Part shown: in pieces, positions 57,793 to 64,000 of the stretch
How the letters are laid out: every line of letters starts with the position of its first letter
Position numbering within the stretch: the stretch's first letter is position 1
Assembly (NCBI GenBank): GCA_013036095.1
Contig: JAAXCW010000003.1
Location: 1-64,000 of the forward strand
From: Vulcanimicrobiota bacterium
Lineage (GTDB): Bacteria; Vulcanimicrobiota; Vulcanimicrobiia; Vulcanimicrobiales; Vulcanimicrobiaceae
Direction of reading: 5' to 3'
Length of the DNA stretch: 64,000 nt
Notes under the pieces: model-generated
What the model was told of the DNA's origin: nothing
What the model saw: only the letters and a program-made list of their open reading frames with translations
Databases searched by the model: none
Program-made: the position numbers and the translations under genes

Positions 57793-58668
57793 CTAAAGCA
57801 TAGTCCCCGCGACTTGGTGATAGACCAGCCGCGAGATGCCGGCGATCCCGTAAGCTCCGCCGCTCCAATCGTTGAGATTCATCGTGTAGACCGCCAGCAC
57901 GTATGGCGAATTGCCGAAGGGGTCAACGATCGCGATGTCGGCGCGCGTGCCGGTGATCTCGCCGGTTTTGTTCGCCACCGCGACGCCACGTGGAATGCCC
58001 GCGGGAATTTTATCACGATCGGTCTGCCCCAGCATGATCTGGATCATCGCGCGGCACGATTCCGGCGAAGCGACGGTCTGCACCGCTTCACGCGTACCGC
58101 GTTCCATTTGGAAGAGCAGGTGCGCCATGTCTTGCGGCGTCGTGCGATTGTCGTGATGCCTGAGAATCGCGGGCGTATCCAGAAAATGGCGGCGCAGCTG
58201 CGTTTGTATCATGCCGGCGTGACGAGCGGTTGCGTTGATGGCATCGAATCCGAAATGCGTGATCAGAATATTTGCAGCGGTGTTGTCGCTGACCTGAATC
58301 ATTGGGACGACCAGTTCGCGCACGGTAAAGCGGTCGCCGTTGGAAGCGTGCGCCAGAAAATTCGAGCCGCCGATGAAGTCGGCGCTGCGAAAGGTGATGA
58401 CCTCGCGCATGACCGATGGGTCGCCTTCCGCCAGCCGGAACGCCGTCAGCATGATCAACACTTTAATGGTCGAAGCGCTCGGAAACGATAGACCGGCGTT
58501 GTATGCCGCGATTGGCGCGCCCGGAGCCATCGTTCGCGCGAAGACTCCGACCGTCGCCGGAATGCGTCCGATCGCCGCGCGTAACGCGTCATCGAAAGAT
58601 CGCGCGGAAGCGCGTTTCGGCCACAGCGCCGCCGCGCTCACGCCGGCGACAAATGCGGCTCTTTTCAC
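57793..58668 (-). CDS. class A beta-lactamase-like serine hydrolase, exported
   Basis: The 291-residue product from GTG 58668 overlaps the ABC permease stop (GTGA). The leader is MKRAAFVAGVSAAALWPKRA. The penicillin-recognising motifs are present: S66-TIK, VSDNTAAN (SDN) and ANKTGEI (KTG). The omega-loop region reads RHFLDTPAILRHHDNRTTP and lacks the ExxLN deacylating Glu, so robust lactamase activity is doubtful. A DD-peptidase or esterase role is possible. Longer frames up to 58959 overlap the permease and are rejected. Confidence 0.85.
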   Translation of the reverse strand: MKRAAFVAGVSAAALWPKRASARSFDDALRAAIGRIPATVGVFARTMAPGAPIAAYNAGLSFPSASTIKVLIMLTAFRLAEGDPSVMREVITFRSADFIGGSNFLAHASNGDRFTVRELVVPMIQVSDNTAANILITHFGFDAINATARHAGMIQTQLRRHFLDTPAILRHHDNRTTPQDMAHLLFQMERGTREAVQTVASPESCRAMIQIMLGQTDRDKIPAGIPRGVAVANKTGEITGTRADIAIVDPFGNSPYVLAVYTMNLNDWSGGAYGIAGISRLVYHQVAGTML

Positions 58669-59459
58669 GAACCGGTTCCCTGGTAGTGCTGCAAGCCGTA
58701 GCGCCAAAACGCATAGGAAATCGCGAGCCAGGCCGCGCCGACCAGCGGCGTCAGTAAGCCGATCTGCGGCGACAGGGAGAATCCGGTCTCGGCCTTGTGC
58801 AGCAAGAACGTCGCCGGAAAATAATTCATGAACGCAAACGGAAAGACGAACGCCAGCATGAAGCGGACGCCGCGCGTGTAGATGCTGATCGGGTAGCGCG
58901 TGAACTCCTGTTCGAGCGACATAACCACCCACCGCAGCGTGTCGACACGGACAAACCAAAATGAAACCGTGGCCACGGCGAGCGATATACCGAGATCGAT
59001 GAGCGCTCCGCCGACCATGACGAGCGGCACGAAGAGCAGAAACGACCCATCGACGTTGACGCCGGCGTACTTCGTTGCGAGCACCATCCAGATGACCGCG
59101 AGAATGAGGCCGTCCGGAAAGAGCTGCGCCGGCACGGTGAGCGTTTGAAAGAGTGTGTCCTGCGGGCGCACCAGAAAACGGTCGAAGCGGCCCTCGCGCA
59201 CGTATTCGGGAACGCTGACGACGTTGAAGAAGAACGCATTATGAAACTCGTGACCGAGCATCCAGAGCGCGTACAGGAAAGCCATCTGCCTGAAGTCCCA
59301 TCCGTTCATCGACGGAAATGTGCGCAGCGTCACCCAGAGCGCAGCGATGGCGGTTGCGTGATAGACGATCGTGAACGCAAACCACATGACGAAATTTGCG
59401 CGGTACTCGAGCATCGTCAGGAAGTTGATGCGCCAATACTGGTAGTAGGTCGCGAGCAC
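58665..59459 (-). CDS. ABC-2 type transporter permease (DUF990-like)
   Basis: The 264-residue six-helix permease starts MLATYYQYWRINFLTMLEYR. A cytoplasmic loop VREGRFDRFLVRPQDTLFQ matches the half-permeases (COG3694/COG4587 type) that work with a daunorubicin-type ATPase. Its expected partners, the ATPase at 62969-63973 and the other permease at 61414-62205, are on the same strand but 2-3.5 kb upstream, with three opposite-strand genes between. The next gene is the serine hydrolase (GTGA overlap). Confidence 0.85.
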   Translation of the reverse strand: MLATYYQYWRINFLTMLEYRANFVMWFAFTIVYHATAIAALWVTLRTFPSMNGWDFRQMAFLYALWMLGHEFHNAFFFNVVSVPEYVREGRFDRFLVRPQDTLFQTLTVPAQLFPDGLILAVIWMVLATKYAGVNVDGSFLLFVPLVMVGGALIDLGISLAVATVSFWFVRVDTLRWVVMSLEQEFTRYPISIYTRGVRFMLAFVFPFAFMNYFPATFLLHKAETGFSLSPQIGLLTPLVGAAWLAISYAFWRYGLQHYQGTGS

Positions 59460-59489
59460 GTTACAGGAGTTATTTCCGTCATGAGCCGG

Positions 59490-59516
59490 AGCCTGTCCTG
59501 AGCGAAACCGAAGGGT
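59490..59516. repeat. dispersed repeat, copy F, at the alkA-like start
   Basis: AGCCTGTCCTGAGCGAAACCGAAGGGT is a short member of the family with a degraded hairpin. A good ribosome site (acaggag) and an ATG at 59481 lie just upstream but now lead to a seven-codon frame. The downstream gene apparently starts at TTG 59516, at the repeat edge. Confidence 0.6.
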
Positions 59517-60415
59517 TGGAAACCGAGCTTCCCGTCCGGGAACCGTATCGGTTAGACCTGACGGCCGACGCCTTGCGCCGGCTCGCAGCCAACGTGGTCG
59601 ACGTCGTGAGCGAAGACGGCACGTACCGCCGCGTTCTCTCCGATGAGGCAGGGAGCAATCTCGTCGAGGTGCGGCAAGTTCGCGAAGGTGCTCTACAGCT
59701 GCGCGTTACGGGTTCGCAGCCGGAGCGTTGGACGGCGACGGTTGGGTCGATGCTCGGCGTCGAAGCCGCTCTGGCGGAATGGCACCACCGCGTACTGCCG
59801 TTTCCCTGGCTTGCGCGGTTAACGCAAAGCCTGCGCGGCATGCATCCGCCGCGCTATCCGTCGCTTTGGGAGGCGCTGGCGCACGCGATCGTTTTTCAGC
59901 AGATCAGCATTCATGCTGCGTCGGCTATCATGCGGCGCACGGTGCAAACGCTCAGCGCTCCGTATGAAGCGGACGGCGGCGTGCTTCACCCATTTTTTAG
60001 TCCATCCAGTGTGCTATTCTCGGCCGACGAAACGCTGCGCGCGGCGGGCTTGAGCGCGAACAAGATCGATCACCTGCGCAGCGCCGCCGCCGCGGTCGAA
60101 GACGGCCTGGTCTCCGAAGAAGTGCTCGCCGGGCTTTCCGCTGAAGAGGCGGCCGCAAAACTCGTGGCGGTACGCGGCATCGGCCCCTGGAGCGCCGCCG
60201 TGGTTTTGCTGCGCGGCCTGGGCCGCCTCGACGTCTTTCCATTGAAAGACTCCGGCGTGGCCCGCTCGCTGCGCGAACTCTCGGGCGACCCGGATCTCGA
60301 TCCCGCAGCGCTTTTGGGAGCGCTCGGCCCCGTGCGGGGCTTCCTGTACTTTCATCTGCTCCTGGGCCGGATGCGCAACCTCACGCCGGGCGGCGACGAT
60401 TCTGGCAGTACATGA
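59516..60415 (+). CDS. AlkA-like DNA-3-methyladenine glycosylase
   Basis: Base-excision repair glycosylase. The 299-residue product (TTG start) has an N-terminal AlkA-type beta domain (residues about 1-90). The helix-hairpin-helix fold follows: FQQISIHAASAIMRRTVQTL, then LVAVRGIGPWSAAVVLLRGLG (HhH-GPD) and the catalytic Asp in FPLKDSGV. The start lies on the edge of repeat copy F; an older start upstream may have been separated by the repeat. Pirin follows with an ATGA overlap. Confidence 0.9.
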   Translation: METELPVREPYRLDLTADALRRLAANVVDVVSEDGTYRRVLSDEAGSNLVEVRQVREGALQLRVTGSQPERWTATVGSMLGVEAALAEWHHRVLPFPWLARLTQSLRGMHPPRYPSLWEALAHAIVFQQISIHAASAIMRRTVQTLSAPYEADGGVLHPFFSPSSVLFSADETLRAAGLSANKIDHLRSAAAAVEDGLVSEEVLAGLSAEEAAAKLVAVRGIGPWSAAVVLLRGLGRLDVFPLKDSGVARSLRELSGDPDLDPAALLGALGPVRGFLYFHLLLGRMRNLTPGGDDSGST

Positions 60416-61149
60416 GAACGATTTCGCAACCGCCTGCCGGCTTGGCGATTCAACGCGCGGGCGAGCGGTTTTTCGCCGACCACGGCTGGTTGAAAACCTA
60501 CCATTCGTTCAGCTTCGCTGAGTATATCGATCCGCATAACGAACAGTGGGGCGCGCTGCGCGTCTTCAATGAAGATCGCATCGCGGCGGGTATGGGATTT
60601 CCGGTCCATCCGCACCGCGACATGGAGATTCTGACCTACATCTTTAGCGGCGAGCTCGAACATCAAGACAGCATGGGCAATCAGGGCGTGGTGAAGTCGG
60701 GCGGCGTTCAGTTCATGAGCGCGGGCACGGGCGTGCGGCATTCCGAATTCAACGCGCGCAAAGATATCGAGTTGCACTTGGTGCAAATGTGGGTGCTGCC
60801 CGGACGCACAGGAACACCGCCGACCTACGGGCAAGTGGATTTTACGCAAGGCGATCGGCAAAACACGTGGCTAACGGTTGCGTCGGGCGAACCCAACGTC
60901 GACGCGCCGATCAAACTCACGCAGATCGCGACGCTGCGCGTTGCGCGCCTCGAGAACCACGCGTTACGGCACACGTTCCAGCCCCGCCGTTACGGATTCT
61001 TGTTTGCCGGACCGCCGGTAACCGGGTCGGAACTCAAGGTAAACGGCGAGATTTTGCGTCGGGGCGATGCCGTGCGTACCTACGACGTCGAGCGTCTCGA
61101 ACTGGAAGGAAGCGGTGAAATTGTGTTATGGGATCTTCCGCCGGCATGA
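60412..61149 (+). CDS. pirin-family bicupin protein (YhhW-like)
   Basis: The 245-residue protein contains the pirin signature: FFADHGWLKTYHSFSFAEY, then FPVHPHRDMEILTYIFSGELEHQDS, which holds the metal His pair, and GVQFMSAGTGVRHSEFN with the remaining His/Glu. YhhW-type pirins can oxygenate quercetin; the native substrate is unknown. Coupled to the glycosylase upstream (ATGA) and to the zinc-finger gene downstream (ATGA). Confidence 0.92.
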   Translation: MRTISQPPAGLAIQRAGERFFADHGWLKTYHSFSFAEYIDPHNEQWGALRVFNEDRIAAGMGFPVHPHRDMEILTYIFSGELEHQDSMGNQGVVKSGGVQFMSAGTGVRHSEFNARKDIELHLVQMWVLPGRTGTPPTYGQVDFTQGDRQNTWLTVASGEPNVDAPIKLTQIATLRVARLENHALRHTFQPRRYGFLFAGPPVTGSELKVNGEILRRGDAVRTYDVERLELEGSGEIVLWDLPPA

Positions 61150-61409
61150 ACGCTGCATGCACACACCTCGACCATATTCATCAGGTCAAGCCGAAGACGC
61201 CCGAAGGCTGCGAAGAGTGCTTAAAAACCGGAAGCGATTGGCTGCACCTCCGCGAGTGTTTGGAATGCGGGCACGTGGGCTGCTGCGACAGCTCGCCCAA
61301 CAAGCACGCGTCCAAGCATTTTCGCGCTACCCAGCATCCGGTCATGAAGTCGTATAAGCCTGGCGAGAACTGGAAGTTTTGCTTTGTCGACGAGCTGATG
61401 TGGGAGTAG
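61146..61409 (+). CDS. UBP-type zinc finger protein
   Basis: The 87-residue protein starts at ATG 61146, overlapping the pirin stop. It contains CEECLKTGSDWLHLRECLECGHVGCCDSSPNKHASKHFRATQHPV, the ZnF-UBP arrangement of Cys and His that binds up to three zinc ions. In eukaryotes this domain binds the C-terminus of ubiquitin. Bacterial single-domain versions are common, of unknown ligand. Confidence 0.9.
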   Translation: MNAACTHLDHIHQVKPKTPEGCEECLKTGSDWLHLRECLECGHVGCCDSSPNKHASKHFRATQHPVMKSYKPGENWKFCFVDELMWE

Positions 61410-61413
61410 GGCG

Positions 61414-62205
61414 CTAGCCGCCCTGGATCACCACGCGGCGCGCCGCGGCTCTCCACATGAAGAGCGATAGCGTGCTGAAAAGCCCCAGCCATAAAATCTG
61501 GACGAGCAGGTATCGTCCGTAATCCTGCGGCCGAATAACGCCGACGTAGATCAGTAGCGGCGTCGAGTAGATCGCCGCGAACGGCAGAGCGAAGACGATC
61601 CGGCCGAAGATGCCGGGAAAGAACGTCAGCGGAATGATCTGTCCGCTCAGCAGATCCGAGACCCAGCGGACGATCAATTGAATCGCGAACGTTTCGAGCG
61701 TCCAGAACGCGATCGCGTTCATAACGAAGTTCAAGAAGAAATTGAGCAGATAGCCGATGGCAAACGAGAGCATAAACATGCCGAAAACCGGAGCGCTCGG
61801 CACGTCGATGTGCACGAGCAGCAGCGCGAAGAGGATACAAGGGATGACCAGCAGCGCGTGCAGACCGGTTTGGCCGAACCCGTCGCTAAAAAAGTAGAAC
61901 GGCACGCTGATCGGTTTCATCAGATCGGTCGCGATGGTGCCCTCGCGGAGTTTTTCGCGAATGAGCCGCGTGCCGTCAACTTCCAGAATCAACGACATCA
62001 ACAAGGCGACCGTCGCGTAGGTGATCATGCTGTGCAGCGGCAGGTTCATCGGCGCGATGTTTTGTGCGTAGAGCGCCGTCCAGACCGACCGCAGCAGATA
62101 AACCCGCACGATCAGCGAGCCGATCTCGGTGAAAACCTCGAGCCGGTACGTCGCTTCGCGCGCGAACGCTTTCTTCGCGAACTCGACGTAGGGCGCCAGA
62201 TTCAT
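61414..62205 (-). CDS. ABC-2 type transporter permease (COG4587-like)
   Basis: The 263-residue six-helix protein starts MNLAPYVEFAKKAFAREATYRLEVF and contains GTRLIREKLREGTIATDLMKPI, the loop typical of this half-permease, which positions the R-E-G-T segment near the ATPase. It overlaps the beta-helix gene upstream (ATGA). It converges with the ZnF-UBP gene with 4 bp between them. Confidence 0.87.
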   Translation of the reverse strand: MNLAPYVEFAKKAFAREATYRLEVFTEIGSLIVRVYLLRSVWTALYAQNIAPMNLPLHSMITYATVALLMSLILEVDGTRLIREKLREGTIATDLMKPISVPFYFFSDGFGQTGLHALLVIPCILFALLLVHIDVPSAPVFGMFMLSFAIGYLLNFFLNFVMNAIAFWTLETFAIQLIVRWVSDLLSGQIIPLTFFPGIFGRIVFALPFAAIYSTPLLIYVGVIRPQDYGRYLLVQILWLGLFSTLSLFMWRAAARRVVIQGG

Positions 62206-62972
62206 CGCTTGGTTTTCTTCTCGCGCTCGATTGCGGCTTCGCGACGCAACCGCGCTTCCTCCAACTCAACGAACATGACGTCGACGACTTTTTCGACTTC
62301 GGTCGCCTGGGTCGGCGGCGGCTCTTCGTTCTTGCGCTGCGGCGCCTTCTGCGCGGCCTTTTTCGGCGCTTCGCCGATCACGGCGTCCTGCGCGTGCGCC
62401 TTGCGCAAGAACTTCGAGTAGCCTTCGGCCGCTTTCGCGCGCACGTCGTCCGAATCGGGCAAGTTGAAGACGTCCTGGAAGAAGTGCATCTTGCCGTGCA
62501 CCTCCTCTGCCTGCCGCGGAGAGTAGATCGTGGCTGGGTCGCCGTGCGCGATGTTCAGCATCGGCACGTGTTGGCCAGTTTTGACGCGCGTGTTCACATG
62601 CACGATGGCGCCGACCGCCACACTCACGCCTTCCTCCACGGTCGCGCCGTTGAAGATGCGCGCGGCCGATGCGATGAAGGAGCCCGGCTCGATCGTTGCG
62701 CCTACGACGTATGCACCGGGCCCGATGATGCAGCTTTCGCCGACCGAGCATGGAAACTGCATGACTTTTCCGCCGCTGGATTTGACGATGGCGTTCTCCA
62801 TCACCACGCTGTTGGCGCCGATAGTAACCGGCGCGCCCTCCGCGCTGATGACCGCGCCAAACAACACGGCGCAGCCTTCTTCAACGGTAACGTCGCCGCT
62901 GATCGTCGCCGTCGGCGCGACGTATGCGCTCGCGTGGATGGTCGGCTTTTTCGTTCCGCTCGAAACAATCAC
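62202..62972 (-). CDS. left-handed beta-helix protein of an ABC exporter operon (gamma-CA fold without metal His)
   Basis: The 256-residue protein starts at a GTG that overlaps the ATPase stop (GTGA). Residues about 10-150 are hexapeptide turns (YVAPTATISGDVTVEEGCAV, VTIGANSVVMENAIV, EPGSFIASAARIFNGATVEE), as in gamma-carbonic anhydrases. The expected GH/IHG metal ligands are replaced (QFPCSVGESCIIG). Residues about 165-256 are a charged helical tail (EEPPPTQATEVEKVVDVMF, then EEARLRREAAIEREKK). Likely a trimeric scaffold rather than an enzyme. Its location between the ATPase and permease genes implies a role with the exporter. Confidence 0.82.
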   Translation of the reverse strand: MIVSSGTKKPTIHASAYVAPTATISGDVTVEEGCAVLFGAVISAEGAPVTIGANSVVMENAIVKSSGGKVMQFPCSVGESCIIGPGAYVVGATIEPGSFIASAARIFNGATVEEGVSVAVGAIVHVNTRVKTGQHVPMLNIAHGDPATIYSPRQAEEVHGKMHFFQDVFNLPDSDDVRAKAAEGYSKFLRKAHAQDAVIGEAPKKAAQKAPQRKNEEPPPTQATEVEKVVDVMFVELEEARLRREAAIEREKKTKR

Positions 62973-63973
62973 GTGTTTACCGGCTCCTGCTCGTAGCCTT
63001 CGACGTAGATTCTCCGGATTATCGATTCCAAGTCAGGCTCCTCGATGCTGATGTCGCGCAGTTCGTAGTGTCCGGTGGCTTCGCGGATCAACTGATCGGG
63101 CCGCACGCGCCGCCGGTCGAAGCGGTAGCGCACTAAACCGCGATCGTTGGATTCGATCTCGGCGCCTTCCAGCACCGGATTCACATGCGGCGCGGTCAGC
63201 GTCAAGACGAGCGTTCGGTGCGTGCCGTACTGCTCTTTGATGTTCTCGACGGTGCCGTCGAAGATGATCGTGCCTTCGTCGATCAGGATAATGCGGCGGC
63301 AGAGCCGTTCGACGTCGGCCAGGTCATGTGTCGTCAGGATGATCGTCGTGCCGCGGTCTTGGTTGATGTGGCGGACGAATTCGCGGATCGCTTCTTTCGC
63401 GACCACGTCGAGTCCGATCGTCGGTTCGTCCAAATAGACGATGCGCGGATTGTGCAGCATAGCCGCGGCGAAATCTCCGCGCATTCGCTGCCCCAGCGAG
63501 AGCTGGCGCACGGGCGTGCGCAGGAAGGGCTCCATTTCCAGCATCTCGATGAAGCGCTGCAGGTTCTCGCGATAGCGATCCTTCGGAATCGAATAAATGG
63601 CGCGCAGCAATTCGAACGATTCGACCAGCGGCAGATCCCAATAGAGTTGGCTACGCTGGCCGAAGACGACGCCGATGTTGCGCGCATTTTCATTGCGGCG
63701 GTCGTACGGCACCAGTCCGGCGACTTCGATCGAGCCCGCAGTCGGCACCAGAATGCCGGTCAACATTTTGATCGTCGTGGATTTGCCCGCTCCGTTCGGC
63801 CCGATGTAGCCGACGAGCTCGCCCGGCTCGAGTTCCATAGTGACGTCGCGGACGGCGACTTTTTCTTCGTAGGCGCGCGAAAAGAGCGTGCGCAGCGCGC
63901 CGCCAACGCCGGGCCGTCGTTTCGGCGAGCGAAAGGTCTTGCGCAAATCGTGCGTCCGAATGATTGGCGGCAT
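62969..63973 (-). CDS. ABC exporter ATP-binding protein (COG4586-like)
   Basis: The 334-residue ATPase has Walker A GYIGPNGAGKSTT, a Q-loop with GVVFGQRSQLYWDLPLVESF, the signature QLSLGQRMRGDFAAAML, Walker B RIVYLDEPTIGLD and the switch His in ILTTHDL. A C-terminal extension of about 90 residues is typical of DrrA-like exporters. With the two half-permeases it would form an export or lipid-translocation complex. It is the first gene of the minus-strand operon; 27 bp of upstream sequence remain in the window. Confidence 0.93.
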   Translation of the reverse strand: MPPIIRTHDLRKTFRSPKRRPGVGGALRTLFSRAYEEKVAVRDVTMELEPGELVGYIGPNGAGKSTTIKMLTGILVPTAGSIEVAGLVPYDRRNENARNIGVVFGQRSQLYWDLPLVESFELLRAIYSIPKDRYRENLQRFIEMLEMEPFLRTPVRQLSLGQRMRGDFAAAMLHNPRIVYLDEPTIGLDVVAKEAIREFVRHINQDRGTTIILTTHDLADVERLCRRIILIDEGTIIFDGTVENIKEQYGTHRTLVLTLTAPHVNPVLEGAEIESNDRGLVRYRFDRRRVRPDQLIREATGHYELRDISIEEPDLESIIRRIYVEGYEQEPVNT

Positions 63974-64000
63974 CTTCTGGCCCTGTTATCCCGAGGCTCG

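Overview
The window looks like a chromosomal segment of a GC-rich, diderm, probably free-living bacterium. A TonB-dependent receptor, an RND pump and periplasmic cell-wall enzymes imply an outer membrane. The mix of carboxypeptidase-regulatory-domain TonB receptors, coupled KorAB, HAAS/PadR modules and many GTG/TTG starts reminds me of Candidatus Eremiobacterota (WPS-2/Vulcanimicrobiota) or a related lineage. That placement is inference from general similarity, not from a search. Coding density is very high, many adjacent genes overlap by 4 nt (ATGA/GTGA), and no stretch over 300 bases lacks a gene. I see no CRISPR array, rRNA, transposase or complete insertion sequence. One tRNA is present. 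|| Layout: 1-1845 holds the start of an RND efflux permease (off the left edge). 1949-2819 is rpsF-ssb. 2949-18334 is a mixed, accessory-looking block that separates rpsF-ssb from rpsR-rplI. It contains a propeller protein, a PDZ fragment, a Fic enzyme under an arrayed operator, a ceruloplasmin-like multicopper oxidase, a PadR/HAAS pair, DUF4386, a lipoprotein, a CPBP protease, DUF4139, BrkB, a sulfur-carrier-like protein coupled to a BNR propeller, a HiPIP, DUF2269 and a rhodanese-persulfide dioxygenase. 18559-22980 is the information-processing run infA, rpsR, rplI, a LonB/LonC-type protease and dnaB. 23143-26836 (minus) is a gamma-carbonic anhydrase, a small acidic protein and a 2-oxoacid:ferredoxin oxidoreductase (korA-korB). 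28376-30415 is a small defence-like cluster: HNH nuclease, tRNA-Thr, DNA adenine methylase and a PD-(D/E)XK-like nuclease. 30412-36367 (minus) is a secreted TIM-barrel-like protein, a peptide ABC importer (two permeases and binding protein, no ATPase) and msrA-msrB, all tightly packed. 36435-39308 is a TonB receptor. || 39446-44022 is cell-envelope metabolism (lysA, dacB, a SIS-domain isomerase, a peptidoglycan amidase). 43985-50310 is manA, a fused PabB-PabC, an SRPBCC protein, a fused FolK-FolE2 and a YtcJ-like amidohydrolase, so a folate-precursor cluster. 50288-56851 holds an alpha/beta hydrolase, a HicAB toxin-antitoxin pair, a DUF1858-Mrp fusion, dprA, hemL-like, a bacterial GH47 mannosidase and a secreted protein. 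56994-64000 carries a GIY-YIG nuclease, cyclophilin, a class A beta-lactamase-like serine hydrolase, and an ABC-2 exporter whose two permease genes are separated by an opposite-strand alkA-pirin-ZnF-UBP trio. || The most notable non-genic signal is a dispersed intergenic repeat (TGTCATCCTGAG, variable hairpin, GTCGAAGG) with six copies. Several copies are built into gene ends: they supply start codons, the N-terminal ends of signal peptides, a Shine-Dalgarno sequence or a stop codon. The second is a two-unit operator array (CGCCTC-N7-GAGGCG plus a half-site, 54-bp period) over the start of the fic gene. || Several genes have probable starts downstream of the longest open frame; the chosen start is explained in each entry.
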